A DNA stretch of 64,000 nt, from the NCBI GenBank assembly GCA_014871385.1, contig CM026426.1, positions 16,988,183 through 17,052,182 of the forward strand, given 5' to 3'. Under the pieces are notes generated by a model. That model was given only the letters and a program-made list of their open reading frames with translations. It searched no databases and had not been told where the DNA came from. Of this stretch, positions 32,650 through 47,500 are shown one piece after another; the stretch's first letter is position 1, and every line of letters begins with the position of its first letter. The position numbers were made by a program, and so were the translations under genes. The DNA is from Ceratodon purpureus (Eukaryota > Streptophyta > Bryopsida > Pseudoditrichales > Ditrichaceae).

Positions 32650-35600
32650 AAAGTCATGTTTCATGATCAGGACCGCATCGGTAAAGTTGCCCTTGGACTA
32701 TTGTATATGGCAGGGTTGTTCGTACGAAGCTAACCCGCCTAGTACTAGAGAGTCCTGAGGGTGTAGTGCCCCGAGACAGATACCTCATAATGTCTCCCCG
32801 CCAATCACCAGGGATATCTATCTCCAAACTAGCAGTTTGAATGTAAGATTCATTGAACGAGTCGTCAATTCCTTCCTCGGTAGCCTTGGAGTCACTGGAT
32901 AGATAGTCAGCTACTATGTGACATTTACCGAGGACGTAAACTATCTCAAAATCATACTCGAGGAGTATCATTATCCAGCGAGCCACGCGGCCTCTGACCA
33001 AGGGCTGATTTACCAAGTAAGACAAGCTGTGATGGTCCACCATGAAACGAAACTTGTTTCCAAGTTAATAATGGCAAAATTTTTTAACAGCATAAATCAT
33101 GGCCAAGGCTTCTCTTTCAGTTGTAGAATAATTCTTTTCTGCTTGGTTTAAGAGGCGACTTGCGTATGCCACTAGTTGGTCATATTTCCCATTTAAATTT
33201 TGGGCTAGCATGACTCCCACGGCAATGTTAGATGCATCTGTATGAACATGGAATGGTTTGGACCAATCTGGAGCAATGAGAATGGGGGCGCAGGAATAGG
33301 CTAGCTTATTCTTTTCAAGGGCGGTCTGGGCTTCCTGAGTCCAGTCTTGAGGATACTTGTATTTGGCATGGTTTAGTGCGGTGATCGGGGCGGTTATATA
33401 GGCTAACTTTTCAATGTATATTCTATTGAATTGTGACAGTCCTAACAAACGATGTATGCCTTTTTGATCCTTGGGTGGTGTGATCTCCAAGATGTCCTTG
33501 ATTTTCTAGGGGTCAGGGAGTTTTCCGTATTTACAGACAATGTATCCCAGGATTACCCCAGCAAAGAAAAGAAACATGCACTTCTCAGCATTTAAACTTA
33601 CTCCATTGGCACGACAAGCCTCGAATATTTGCCAGAGTTGAGAGACGTGATCTTTAATGTGGCCCTAAACCGTTCCATCGTCTAGGTAAATCCGAAAAAA
33701 TCTTTTCAAATATGGTCGGATTATTAATTCCATGACACGTTGGAATGTCATAAGGGCATTTTTTGCTCCGAAAGGCATTCTTTTAAACTGATACGGGTCC
33801 CATTCGGTAGAAAATGCCGTTCAATTTTTATCTTGCTCAGCCATGGCAACTTGGTAATATCCTGAAAAGCAGTCTAGAAATGAATACATTTCATAGCCTG
33901 CCACTTCATCTATAATTTCTTCCATGTAAGGCAAGGGGTAATGATCTTTCTTGGTGGCTGCATTTAATTTGCGAAAGTCCACGCAAATTCTTAGTGTTCC
34001 ATTTTTCTTGGGAATGATAACCATGAAAGACAGCCAGGGAGCGGAGTCCACTGGCGAAATAAACTTGGCCTTCAAGAGTTTGTCTAACTCGGCCTTGACT
34101 CTTTCTGCATAATTTCGGTTCATTCTGTATCTCCGTTGCTGTACCAGGGTGGCGTTGGGTACCAAATCTATAGTATGCTCCGCCAATGTTGAAGGTATTC
34201 GCTTGAGATCTTCGTGCCCTCAAGCGAAGATATCATGATATTCATGGAACAGAGCTATTGCGGCTTGTTTGACCTGTTCGAAGGCGTCGGCGTTGATCTT
34301 GATGTATTTTGGTTTTTTGTCTATTCCCAGGTTCACTAACTCAACCTTGTCCTTGGCTCCATGGGACCATCCTGTAACTACTTTGTTCTGCAGGGTCTGG
34401 TTGGCAGGGACGGCATTAACGGTAATGTTTTCTTGAAGTTCTTGGGAAAAATGAGGTGGTATATCCATTTGTCCTGCTCAGCTACCATGCTGGCCAAATG
34501 TATTTCTGCCACCGGGATTAAATTGGGGTTGGCCTGGAACACCATGGCTTCTTGTTTGGGTGATAGCCCTCCTGCCCAGCTGGTTCCAGCATTGTGTCAA
34601 ATCTGATTGGCTCGAGTCTTGGTGATGCAGCTATCTACGGGAATCACGACGCTCTTCCCTTGGCGTTGTATTCGTATCTGGTTCCTAGACCAGTCATGGA
34701 TGGCATTCATGTCTCGATACCAAGGCCGTTCTAAGATTATCGAAAAATTACTACTATGCGGCATTTCAATGATTACGAATGTAGCTGGTATCGACACACC
34801 ATGTGTAGTAATGGCTACCGTGGATAAGATACCCAAAGGTGTTACTGGGGCATCATTTGCCATTTGTATGATGAACCGGGCCAACCGTGGTGAGGGTAGT
34901 CCCAACTGTTTTCTTAGATGATTGCTCATGACATTCACCCCGGAGCCCCCATCTACTAAAACATTGGCTACTTCATGAGTTCCTAGTTGTAAATGGATTA
35001 CAGCGGCATCTGGATCCAAGGTAGTCGCATTAACTTCAATGACTTCTATGTCGGTTGTCCCTTCTGGTATGGCTGCTTGTTGTAGGTATTTTTGGAGTTC
35101 AGGGCTTAGCTTGATTAACTTGGATAATGTGATGGTAACATTCGTATCATCTAAGATCTGTTGCAAATGTGAAGGCGTGGGTGAATTTTCTAATCCTTCT
35201 TGTAAGTCTTGTCGTATCCTATGTAGTCTTTCCCAATGATTTTCTGAAAAAGGCTTTCGGTGTTCCACCACATGATTTTCCGTGGAAGCCTTGGATCGAG
35301 CAGTCACTACTGCGATACTGATAGTAGACACATTGGTTTCTACCCCATGTACTTCCGTTAGTGTGACCCCGCCCCTTCTAGGAGTTCCAGGGGCCATTTG
35401 ATTTTCCATAGTTCCTTGCTGACCTGGGTTGGAGCGATATTGGGCCCATCGCTGGTGTAACTGAGGGCACTGGCTCAGTCTATGATTTAACGAACCGCAT
35501 TCCCAGCAAACATCCCCTTGGCTTGGTTGGAACGCATCTACATTTATTTCCACTGAATACACGGCTGCCGTGGTAGGTCGAGTGCGTCGGGCATCCTCAG

Positions 35601-37483
35601 GTCGTGGTGAGGTGTTAGCGTACCAGCAACGTCCTCCATGTATTTTCCCGCAGCTGGGACAAGGAGCTAGAGGGGGCTTGTTTTCTGGTCGCAGATTTGG
35701 CAGGGGTAACAAAGGTGCATGTACTCGGTTTAAGGCCCCTAGCTCCCTGCTAATAAAATTCGCCGCTGTCAGGATGTCTTGCAAAGTTTTAACTCCGCGA
35801 ATCACAATGCCTTGTTGTATCTATGGCAACAGGCCCTTCTTGAACCATTCACAGAGGTAATCTTCTTCAGAACGCTGACTTAGTTTGTCAGCAAGCTGTT
35901 TAAACCTTTCGTAGAATTTATCTACAGGTTTGTTTTTATCCTGGGTAATGCTACCTAAAGCACGAAGGACTTGTGAACTAGTTTTTAGTTTTCTGAATTT
36001 GTCAAGAAAACTTCGTTCCATGTCTTCCCAAGTAGCATGTGAGTGTTCTGTCTCAAAATCGATATACCAATTGATATGGTTACCGAGGAATGTGGGTCCA
36101 AAAATATTTTGGAGGTCTTCATTATTGGTGACACCATTGGTCCGAGCAATAACTTTAAATCTCCTGACGTGCCAATCAGGGTCTCCTGATTCATTGAACA
36201 CTGGGTAAGAGATCTTGGGGTACTTAGTGGTTTTACTGATGTCACCTTGGCTAGGAGAAGTAGCGGCTGTGTGGTTATCCTTGGGAATCGTGGGAGATCT
36301 TAGTGCTTCAGGAAGAACTTCTGAGGCCTGGGATGTAGCATTAATAGCCTCTTGTGTTCTACTCTTTTGGAGAGTATGATACTGGGCGCCAAGTAATTCC
36401 AACTTAGCGTTAGTAGCCTCATTTTTGGCCACCAACTCGGTCATTTGTTGTTTCATCCGTTCAAGGAAATCTTTCGTAGATTCAGGGTCATCTTGTAGAG
36501 CAGCGTCCTCCACTTCATTGATTTGTTCTAGGGGGAGTTTTCTGGGAGGCATGGTGAGCGGTTTTAGTTTTCAGGGAAAACTTGGAATACCTCAGCGATC
36601 CATCCCCAGCAGGGTCACCATAATGTTATCTAGGCAAGTAAAATGGAGTTGCTACAGGTGAGGTGAGAGTCAAGGAGACCGTGAGCGCCTGTGACTAAAC
36701 TGCATGGTCAAGGGAGCTTAGGAGGAAAGCACGGTCATGGGGGCCAAGAGGGTCCCTAGGACCAGGATTCAGATCGTTCGGGGTTTAGTCAAGGCAGACT
36801 TGGGACACAAGGTGAATGGGATTCTGAGCAGAGTAGAGTATTACAGTTGCAAGACACATGAGTGCTGAGGGGTTATGGAATTGACCCTAGTCTCGGTGAA
36901 GGGAAACAAATTGTGTTAGTAAGACAAGGCAAAGGGCAGAAGGAAACAATATGCGCAACAAGGTCGGACTAGGGTTTAGAGAGGGTTCAAGCAAACAACA
37001 CGGGGAGCAATAGACAGAGCAGGGCAGGTGTGAGCAGGAAGAGAGGGTCTATTATCCGAGACACCCGTGGGCATCATGGAGCAGCGAGGCCCCAGCTTAC
37101 AAGGAAAACAAGCGAACTAAGTAGCCTGACTCAACATCAACATATCAAAACTGGAGAGTGTAAGTTTTCACCTAGCTACCCTGTTTATACTAAGTTATGT
37201 CCTATCTTTCTGCTATAAGTGCGACTTCTCTACTTCGACTGCTCCTTCCTCTGTGATAACTGCTAGTCTCCACCGCCCCTGGTTGCCTTGGTTGCCGTGG
37301 CTGTGGTAGTTAACACAAGTGTTTCTTGTATAGGGACAACGCTGAATGCCATGTAAGGAAGGATAAGGCAGGACGGCGCACCTCGGCATTTGCCGTGGCC
37401 CGCCACCGTGGACGGCCGGATTTTCCCCAGGCTTTCTACTGCCGGTTAGTTCCCCCCTCAGGAACTGCCAGTGTTACGTAACA
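32650..37483 (-). mobile_element. Ty3/gypsy LTR retrotransposon fossil, broken and truncated
   Basis: Read on the minus strand, the parts in order are a 5' LTR, a gag-like capsid region near 35.8-36.5 kb, a CCHC zinc knuckle near 35.5 kb, a retropepsin-like aspartic protease near 34.9 kb, reverse transcriptase near 33.9-34.1 kb and RNase H near 33.1-33.3 kb. No integrase and no 3' LTR were recognised, so the 3' end appears truncated. The coding region is broken at several places. Order gag-PR-RT-RH and motif style fit Ty3/gypsy (Metaviridae). Age cannot be taken from LTR divergence because one LTR is missing; it predates the 11.2-kb tandem duplication that copied part of it. Confidence 0.85.
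36624..37483 (-). repeat. 5' LTR of the gypsy fossil (copy 1)
   Basis: An 860-bp segment with matching inverted termini TGTTA...TAACA, directly upstream (minus strand) of the gag-like region. A primer-binding-site-like TGGTGACCCTGC begins two to three bases inside the element. Confidence 0.7.
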
Positions 37484-38328
37484 CTATGACTCCTTCGATG
37501 ATTGCGTGATACTTAACACTACCCACATTTGTGACACTAATTTTCTTAGACTAACCGTGTTCAAAAAAAATGACGTCATTCCAAGTCACTCGTCTTTGTC
37601 TCCTCTCCCACCTCCCTCCTGACTAGGGTTTTGAAGAAGATTAGGATTGTCTAGTGTTATCGTTGTTTGTCTACGTTGTCCCATGTTTCGCCGTCCGTGA
37701 ATGTAATCAATTTACTATTGGGAGCATGTTTTTAAGATCACGCTTGCAATGGTGTGTTGTTGCAGAGGTTTAGCGTGCACGTTGAGATACGGGTCAGATT
37801 GAATGGAGACGATTAATGTCACCTACGGTCTTCAATGTTTTGGTTTTAGGGTTTCTGTTCAAGATAGCATGCATAGCAAGAGGTCGAAAGTTGTCAGTTT
37901 AGGTCGACGTCGTGGGTCGTACGAGGGAGTCCACCGTCCTCTTGGATATGGAGACAAAGGATCGATGGGATACGAAGTGCCCTAGGTCGGTTGGCAAAGA
38001 CAAAAGCGTAGAGGTAGATCTCGGTGTCTTCGATATACACAAGCTTCAACTTCAGGCGATCAAAGAACGAGTTCAGCATCCCCCACTCGGCGTCTATGGT
38101 CGAATAGAGACCATCGAGGGGTGAATACAAAAAGTCTCACATCGTGCAACAATGTTATGTGCCTACAACGCGTGTTCAAGATTTTATTCGGGGTGTGCAG
38201 TGTGGTCGAGAAGGAGCGCAGTGCAGATTTCAACCGAATAAGGAGAATCGTTGTCCCAATCAGAGTAGAGACGGACACAAGACCGCGCTTGATTTCACCC
38301 GGTAAGTTGTTCACTGTCACAGTGTATT
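37484..38328. other. 5' region of the Mutator-like element, no clear gene
   Basis: Begins at the gypsy LTR edge. It contains TGTGACA words, a tgacgtca palindrome near 37,573 and short plus-strand frames that could include leader exons. The terminal inverted repeat of the MULE was not identified. Confidence 0.35.
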
Positions 38329-41300
38329 GTGTCGTCTTCTCTTGCTCATATTTTGTCTATTGTAGAGATTACGGGTTTTAATGTCAAATTTCGGATTTGC
38401 AGCTATAGGTGTAAGTATAGGCCAAAGGATTTCTCTCATATTGTCAAGCCAATTTTGGATGAGCTTTTGCCGAAGCCCAAGAAGAAACCTTGTACTCCCG
38501 ACTGCATTCCAGAGGGAAACTCGCTTGCGCCCACGCATAAATCCAGAGCAAAAAGAACCAAAGATCCACATGGGAGGAAACCGCCTCAAAGATTTAAGTC
38601 GAAAACACCTGTATGTGCTGGGGATGCAATGGACTGGATGTTGACAAACCCCCCTGCATTGCAGAAGAAGCGGAGAGGTAAGAAGTCGAAAGAAGGTGCC
38701 ATGGTCGAACAACCTATTCAAGAGACTATCGACGCAGTCACAACCTCACAGATTTCGGATTTGAATGAAGTGCGTGCACCCGAAGACTCTCACAATAGTC
38801 TGGTACCAGTAGTGGAAAAAAAAGGGTCTCGGAAGAAGAAAGTAACAGACTCCGGTGTGAAGTCCAGTGTCACATAGGAGGCGCCTCCTGTCAAGATGGT
38901 GAGAAGGAAGGCTTCCAAGGCAAAAGTGACTGCCTCAGAGGTGGACCTGTTTCTGGGAGTAGAGTTACAGGACCTGGACCGTCGGATCCTGGTTCAGTTG
39001 TGGATCCTGTGATAAGTTCGAAACGTACTGCAAGGAAGTATGCACCTAGGAAGAAGAAGGCATCAGCGATGTGCAAGCATCAGGGTCAGAACATCACTGA
39101 AGAGAGTACTGTAGGGGGGCAGCAGGAAGGCGTGAACGCCGTTCTTCAACATAGCGAGGGCATTGACGCGCTTCCACTGTGCGGGGTTGGGGCTCCGGTT
39201 TCAAATGACAATTCCAGTGTCACAAATACTCTTACACCACTTCTATGGGTCACGCTATGTGTCCACGGTGACGACGCATGCTCAAAAGCCACTTTAGCAG
39301 GGACAAGAGATGGGGGTAACAGAGAAGCGGTCTGTTCATGGCAACTCGAAGACATATCCCGGCTCGTACATCAAGCTAAAGCGGAGTTTAATAAGAATGA
39401 CACATTGAAGACACATGGTCGGCAAAAACTAAAGCGAGACTCAAAGAAGAAGTGGGGGGGTTGATAAAACGTGGATGCTTGGCTCAGTTCACTATAAAGA
39501 GTCTGCTTTATGCACCGCATGTATCTGAAATATGCAGAATTCAAGGTAAGCATGTCAACCGAGACGGCCTTGTCGTGCATGGCGGGATGAAGTTAGGGGA
39601 TAAGAGCGCTTTCTCAGCCCACTTCTCGACTGAAATCCGGACATTTGTAGAGGAATGTTTGCGACGTAAGGACTCTTCAAATCAAATTATGAAGAAACAT
39701 CTTGAACTTCTGAAGCACTACCAGGCGGAGGGCAGGGATATAACACAAGACTTACTGCTTACAACTAAAGATATTTGCAACATCTCTAGTAAGTTGGCTC
39801 AAGAAACTTACATGCTTCACAAAATTGACGCCTAGAGTGTTCGAATGTGGGTTCAGAGAAATTTGGATAAGGTATTTTACTATAATGAATCCAATAAGGA
39901 GAAGCTTGTTCTTGTCCCGAGCGAACTCGCAGGGGCAAATATGCCTTTTACTATTGGAATTCAAACGAAGTGGCAACGAAAAAAGATGTTAAAACATGGC
40001 CATCGTGGAGGGATTTCTGTTGATGCCACCTTCGGTACTAACAAGAAGAAGGTAATACTCTTTTTTGACTATGCATTCAATTCATTTCCTTTGTCATCGT
40101 TCTTGTTCAATCGTAAGACTTCATACCTTCCATGTTGTGAGGCTTGAATGCCTTGATAATCTGATTGGTCGCAGTTCCCTCTATATACACTGATGGTTTT
40201 TGACGAGTGGCATAACAGCATCCCTATTGCCTTCATATTCACTTCGAAAAGCGCCAAAGTGAATCTCACCCCGTGGATGAAGGCTCTAAACGCCTGAATG
40301 GTCGCTGAACAACCTCATTGGAAGCCGACTCTCTTTATTGTGGACTGCACCGAAGGAGAGATCAATGCTATAAAGTAAGTTCTCAATCCTATATACATCC
40401 ATGTGCATTCTACTCAGTACTACTACAGTAATCAGTGTCACAGTGTGTAACAATGTGTCACAGTATCACAATGTCATTCTCTACTACTATAACGTATACT
40501 ATCATCGTCATCACTTGTACTTACTTCTATTTTGTTACTGTGACACGTGGCCAAATACGGCCATCTTCCTATGCTTGTGGCATGTTAGGAGAGCGTGGCA
40601 GAAAAATTCCTGTTATGAAATTTCTGATCTGGGCCGACGAGCTGATATTATGAAGGAGCTAGGTTCTATAATGTACGATCGGAGTTCTCCACTAGGTGAA
40701 GAAGGTAAAGACTGGGCGAGAAAGAAAATTGAAGACCTGGAAAAAAAGTACCTCCAGGAATAAGAGTTCTAGGAAAACATGAAAGAGCGGCCGGTAGAAA
40801 AGGCACACATGTGGGTGGTAAGATTCCGTAATTTACACTACTGCGGTCTGGATAGAAATGCCGCTATCGAAGGGTACCATGGTTTTGCAAATTCAATTTT
40901 GAAGTTTGAATGAAGTAGGATGACAGGTAGAAGAGTAGACTAGTGCAATATTGCTTTAACCCCTAAAGGGGTCTTGTTCTCAAAATACTCAGCAGATTTT
41001 GAACCAATTTTGCATACATAATGATGATTTCAGTGGTTAAACATGTAGTGTAAAGTTGTAATTTTTTCCAGTAACCTAGACCATAGTGGATGAGGCCCCT
41101 AATTAATTTCAGAATTTCTGAAGGTATGAATCTATTTTTAGAAAAATAAAATACAGCAAAAATGCAAAGGATATGTGTTTTTTTAGTAAATACTTGTAGT
41201 GCTACATGCACAAATATTGAATGAAGCATCCAAATTTTTCAAGGATAAATTTGGCAAGTAGGGAATTTTGTGGTGAACAACATTGAAAAACTAGATCGAT

Positions 41301-42695
41301 TGAATGACAAAGAACCTGCCTTGCAAGAATTTTAGAATGCAAAGGGGGCTAATTTGAAGGATTGAATGACATACGCTGACAACATACACTGCTGGAGAAA
41401 AACCTAGATCTTGTCTTACGATGTGACACTTAAATTCCATGATGACGACACTGCCGGACATATCCAGGATGGTTGAACAAGTTAGAAAGAACTGGAAGAG
41501 CGAGTTTCAACCGATGGGGGAAGAGATGATGTGACAACAGAATATAACCAAAAAAGAATTTGTAAGTACATGGGTTACAAATATACAGAAGGCGCATTTG
41601 CTGCCACAACACTCCCAACGAACTTTACCGGCTGCATAGATCTGTCTTGTCAAGGACGCCCAACGAAGTCCTTTCCATCCAGATACGAATCCAATACAGC
41701 AGTCCAATAAGTATAATTACTGCAAAGAGCCAGAATACAAGAAATACAACACTGCAGCGCATGTACTGTATACATGCCACATCATTGATTTTTTTGACAC
41801 ATGTCATAATTAAGATTGCCACATGGCACACACTCTTATGTAATTTTCTCATGAGCACTACCCTCATAACCCATTGAAAATTAGAATACAAAAAGTCTTG
41901 CAAGCCATTCTGGCTGGATGGCCCTTTAAAGGGTAAACAGAAGATGTCTTCGACCACTACTGTTACAAGGATCTCCGAAAAGAGAAGGGTTTTGTCGACA
42001 ACAAGAAAATGCAGGACACAATGGTGGATTCTATATTGAAGGCTAGGGAAATACTTGATACTAACGTCACTTTACCTGAGATCGATGGTGACACTGCCAT
42101 AATTACGTCTACAACGCATTGTCACATGCGGTACACAGTGTACAATCTAGGATCTAAATGGAATGTTTGTAATTGTATTTGGGCGCAACATGGGAACATG
42201 TGCAAACATCATGTGAAGGTCGTTATGATGATGCATTTTGAAATTGCAGAGGAGACTATTGCACGATATTGTAGGAGAATGGCAGGTAATGTCAATGGAG
42301 GGTTACATCAATTGCTGACGTCCTGTCGAGTTCAAAATAGTGCCGCAATTGACGAATTAACACCATTAGGAGATCACACATCCGTTCTTGTGACACCTGT
42401 TCCTACTTCTCAAAGGAGGCGAGGAGTTGACCTTCCCGAGACACTACGATAAAAAATTATTCTGCTAAATGAAGAAGTTCACGGGGATGCCTTCTTACCA
42501 TAGTACCTAATCGCAGAGCTAAATCAGACACTCGGTCGACTACGAAAATTGAAAGTGGAGCAAAGGGACCGGACATTCCACCCCATGGCCGGATCCCCTT
42601 TGTTTGAGACTGTTGATGACGGAGTGGGATTCAAACTTTGTCGACGAAAGGATTTCCTCAAGCGCTTAGGGCCACCGGTGGCTCGTCGTCTTTGA
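38329..42695 (+). pseudogene. Mutator-like (MURA-type) transposase with SWIM finger, copy 1
   Basis: Coding-like segments in order: a Lys/Pro-rich N-terminus (38,329-39,464) with a frame change near 38,945; a helical domain (39,452-39,835); and the MULE core. The core starts VRMWVQRNLDKVFYYNE and has ISVDATFGTNKKK (first Asp). An intron at 40,052-40,174 follows, then FPLYTLMVFDEWHNSIPIAF and LFIVDCTEGEINAIK (second Asp). Another intron starts GTAAGT near 40,376, then LCLWHVRRAWQKN. The C-terminal part has a SWIM zinc finger at about 42,165-42,215 (CNC ... CKH, C-x-C-xn-C-x-H). The last block ends LGPPVARRL at 42,695. In-frame stops at 38,875, 39,833, 40,295, 40,761, 40,770, 42,450 and 42,501 all fit Gln or Arg codons. 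MURA transposases cut and paste MULEs with 9-bp duplications; this copy is dead. Confidence 0.82.
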
Positions 42696-44566
42696 GTAAT
42701 GTGAGCATTTCATCATCTGTGCAGTGACAGAGTCCATCCACCCTGAAGCGTGTCGATCACTCTTCATTCTCGTGACACTGTGCATACCGTCGGAGTCCAC
42801 ATAGCAAAGACCCTCCTATTCTGGTGCTCTATTTTTCTAACACTTCGTGGATTTCTCTTTAGGGTTTGTTCCTTGAGCAGACATGATTCGTGTTGGGTTT
42901 CTTCTCGAGATTGATACAATGGAGAGTTTGATTCTGAGATGTGTTCTTTTTGTGCTTTGTCTACTCTTTAGAAAGAGTTATGTAAATCCAAGGGTGGAGG
43001 TACCTTCTCATGGCCGATGTATGGTAATCGTTGAGGTTACAGTGGGACTCCTTCTAGAGGCACATCTATGCAGCGGGGGCAACGGGGTTCTTTACGAGGC
43101 CGCCGCGTTTCTATAGAGATTGACAATCCCAACCCGTTCCTGAGCGGACCTTCTTGGTGCGAGGAGTCTACCGCTGGAGACAACCACGAAAAGGAGTGGG
43201 TTCTGAAATAGTTCTACGGGGCATTGGAGAGGAGGATTGCAATAATCTAAGCAATTACAGTGCAAAGTAGAGTACGGTACCATCATGTACATTTTGTAAC
43301 AGATTTTTCCCTACAATATACATTCTTTGACTATGTCTATAGAAATTCATTTCAATGGATTAGCGGCTCCTTGTTTCTTTATCATATGTGACACTAAGAG
43401 TGCATATCAATGTGATACTATGTGTTGTGACATTACATATAGTCACTGGCTAAATTATTTCACTCGCTGTTGTGTGGCATCTCTCGTATTGGGTGTATGA
43501 TCTTAATTTTTCAACCGAGACGTTTACACATTGCTACATTGCATACAATCAGGTGTCCACATAGCATTGTTGAATGGAAAACAAAAAACTATTATTTATA
43601 TTAATCGTGATTAATATATATACATATTTTTAATTTTATTTACATGTTTAATTAAACTCGTAATATTTTAAGATATATAAATCTTTTCCTACATAGATTT
43701 ATTTGTCAACAAAGTATCCAATTTGATATTATTGTGTTTTTCTCTAGATGAATGTTGCATAAAACAAGAGTTTAAAGTTTAAAAATATGTAAACATGCGA
43801 TTCGATATTTAGCCATGTACATAATTTTTTCATTATGCTTATATCTAAATAGAGCTATGTTTTTTATCATTTTTTAATTTTAGAATAATATTATATAAAT
43901 ATTTATATGGAAGTGTGTTTGTCTTTATGTTTTTCTAATCTTTATTAAAGTTTATTTTGATACTTCTTCTTTCTAAACTCTAGAATTTGGGCAATCATAA
44001 TTTTAATGTTCATAAGTGTATATATCATTTTCTTGAGTCTAATAAATTCAAACAATTAAATCAATCATGCTTATAAATTAAAAGATTACCGACGAGTTCA
44101 ATGTTACACCTCCCTGCTGATCCGTGACATTAATAAATGGTGTCGTTTGGAGAAACGTAAATATCATCATGGCCGATCCGTCAGTATTCATTGGATATGC
44201 TAAGGTAGGAATTCAATACACATTCTTTGACTGCGATGGTAGTTTTTGTCTGGAAATATGTACATTTATTAAGGCTTGGGGTTATAAGCACACACTTACA
44301 CGAGTAGCATGCAGAACTATGGATACACAGTAAATCGCCCTGATTTGACCAAAAAATGGGCATTTCAATAAACGCGACAAAAAATGGTATACGTAATTCA
44401 GTGGACGGGAGTTTGAAAGCGAGTCGCATGTTTTTTTAATGTCACACACTGAAAGCAATAAAGCTACATACCCATACCAAAGACGGAAGTCCTCACTTCT
44501 TATGAGGTACACTGAAAGGAGCCCTAAATCTAGTGTCACGACGTTCAACGTCCATTTCCCTTACCA
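42696..44566. other. Spacer 3' of the MULE transposase, very AT-rich
   Basis: TGTGACA/TGTCACA words are scattered here (for example near 43,390, 43,430 and 44,440), and 43,560-44,090 is extremely AT-rich. Short frames (42,883-43,116 and 44,124-44,333) show no recognisable features. Confidence 0.45.
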
Positions 44567-47500
44567 GTTTAGTGCGGTGATCGGGGCGGTTATATAGGCT
44601 AACTTTTCAATGTATATTCTATTGAATTGTGACAGTCCTAACAAACGATGTATGCCTTTTTGATCCTTGGGTGGTGTGATCTCCAAGATGTCCTTGATTT
44701 TCTAGGGGTCAGGGAGTTTTCCGTATTTACAGACAATGTATCCCAGGATTACCCCAGCAAAGAAAAGAAACATGCACTTCTCAGCATTTAAACTTACTCC
44801 ATTGGCACGACAAGCCTCGAATATTTGCCGGAGTTGAGAGACGTGATCTTTAATGTGGCCCTAAACCGTTCCATCGTCTAGGTAAATCCGAAAAAATCTT
44901 TTCAAATATGGTCGGATTATTAATTCCATGACACGTTGGAATGTCATAAGGGCATTTTTTGCTCCGAAAGGCATTCTTTTAAACTGATACGGGTCCCATT
45001 CGGTAGAAAATGCCGTTCAATTTTTATCTTGCTCAGCCATGGCAACTTGGTAATATCCTGAAAAGCAGTCTAGAAATGAATACATTTCATAGCCTGCCAC
45101 TTCATCTATAATTTCTTCCATGTAAGGCAAGGGGTAATGATCTTTCTTGGTGGCTGCATTTAATTTGCGAAAGTCCACGCAAATTCTTAGTGTTCCATTT
45201 TTCTTGGGAATGATAACCATGAAAGACAGCCAGGGAGCGGAGTCCACTGGCGAAATAAACTTGGCCTTCAAGAGTTTGTCTAACTCGGCCTTGACTCTTT
45301 CTGCATAATTTCGGTTCATTCTGTATCTCCGTTGCTGTACCAGGGTGGCGTTGGGTACCAAATCTATAGTATGCTCCGCCAATGTTGAAGGTATTCGCTT
45401 GAGATCTTCGTGCCCTCAAGCGAAGATATCATGATATTCATGGAACAGAGCTATTGCGGCTTGTTTGACCTGTTCGAAGGCGTCGGCGTTGATCTTGATG
45501 TATTTTGGTTTTTTGTCTATTCCCAGGTTCACTAACTCAACCTTGTCCTTGGCTCCATGGGACCATCCTGTAACTACTTTGTTCTGCAGGGTCTGGTTGG
45601 CAGGGACGGCATTAACGGTAATGTTTTCTTGAAGTTCTTGGGAAAAATGAGGTGGTATATCCATTTGTCCTGCTCAGCTACCATGCTGGCCAAATGTATT
45701 TCTGCCACCGGGATTAAATTGGGGTTGGCCTGGAACACCATGGCTTCTTGTTTGGGTGATAGCCCTCCTGCCCAGCTGGTTCCAGCATTGTGTCAAATCT
45801 GATTGGCTCGAGTCTTGGTGATGCAGCTATCTACGGGAATCACGACGCTCTTCCCTTGGCGTTGTATTCGTATCTGGTTCCTAGACCAGTCATGGATGGC
45901 ATTCATGTCTCGATACCAAGGCCGTTCTAAGATTATCGAAAAATTACTACTATGCGGCATTTCAATGATTACGAATGTAGCTGGTATCGACACACCATGT
46001 GTAGTAATGGCTACCGTGGATAAGATACCCAAAGGTGTTACTGGGGCATCATTTGCCATTTGTATGATGAACCGGGCCAACCGTGGTGAGGGTAGTCCCA
46101 ACTGTTTTCTTAGATGATTGCTCATGACATTCACCCCGGAGCCCCCATCTACTAAAACATTGGCTACTTCATGAGTTCCTAGTTGTAAATGGATTACAGC
46201 GGCATCTGGATCCAAGGTAGTCGCATTAACTTCAATGACTTCTATGTCGGTTGTCCCTTCTGGTATGGCTGCTTGTTGTAGGTATTTTTGGAGTTCAGGG
46301 CTTAGCTTGATTAACTTGGATAATGTGATGGTAACATTCGTATCATCTAAGATCTGTTGCAAATGTGAAGGCGTGGGTGAATTTTCTAATCCTTCTTGTA
46401 AGTCTTGTCGTATCCTATGTAGTCTTTCCCAATGATTTTCTGAAAAAGGCTTTCGGTGTTCCACCACATGATTTTCCGTGGAAGCCTTGGATCGAGCAGT
46501 CACTACTGCGATACTGATAGTAGACACATTGGTTTCTACCCCATGTACTTCCGTTAGTGTGACCCCGCCCCTTCTAGGAGTTCCAGGGGCCATTTGATTT
46601 TCCATAGTTCCTTGCTGACCTGGGTTGGAGCGATATTGGGCCCATCGCTGGTGTAACTGAGGGCACTGGCTCAGTCTATGATTTAACGAACCGCATTCCC
46701 AGCAAACATCCCCTTGGCTTGGTTGGAACGCATCTACATTTATTTCCACTGAATACACGGCTGCCGTGGTAGGTCGAGTGCGTCGGGCATCCTCAGGTCG
46801 TGGTGAGGTGTTAGCGTACCAGCAACGTCCTCCATGTATTTTCCCGCAGCTGGGACAAGGAGCTAGAGGGGGCTTGTTTTCTGGTCGCAGATTTGGCAGG
46901 GGTAACAAAGGTGCATGTACTCGGTTTAAGGCCCCTAGCTCCCTGCTAATAAAATTCGCCGCTGTCAGGATGTCTTGCAAAGTTTTAACTCCGCGAATCA
47001 CAATGCCTTGTTGTATCTATGGCAACAGGCCCTTCTTGAACCATTCACAGAGGTAATCTTCTTCAGAACGCTGACTTAGTTTGTCAGCAAGCTGTTTAAA
47101 CCTTTCGTAGAATTTATCTACAGGTTTGTTTTTATCCTGGGTAATGCTACCTAAAGCACGAAGGACTTGTGAACTAGTTTTTAGTTTTCTGAATTTGTCA
47201 AGAAAACTTCGTTCCATGTCTTCCCAAGTAGCATGTGAGTGTTCTGTCTCAAAATCGATATACCAATTGATATGGTTACCGAGGAATGTGGGTCCAAAAA
47301 TATTTTGGAGGTCTTCATTATTGGTGACACCATTGGTCCGAGCAATAACTTTAAATCTCCTGACGTGCCAATCAGGGTCTCCTGATTCATTGAACACTGG
47401 GTAAGAGATCTTGGGGTACTTAGTGGTTTTACTGATGTCACCTTGGCTAGGAGAAGTAGCGGCTGTGTGGTTATCCTTGGGAATCGTGGGAGATCTTAGT

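Larger units (their letters stand above)
33371..44566. repeat. 11,196-bp tandem duplication, copy 1
   Basis: Every frame and spacer from 33,371 to 44,566 recurs exactly 11,196 bp further on. The copy starts inside the polymerase region of the gypsy fossil and ends in the AT-rich spacer 3' of the MULE transposase. The joint shares only the two bases GT with the outer edges. Confidence 0.97.
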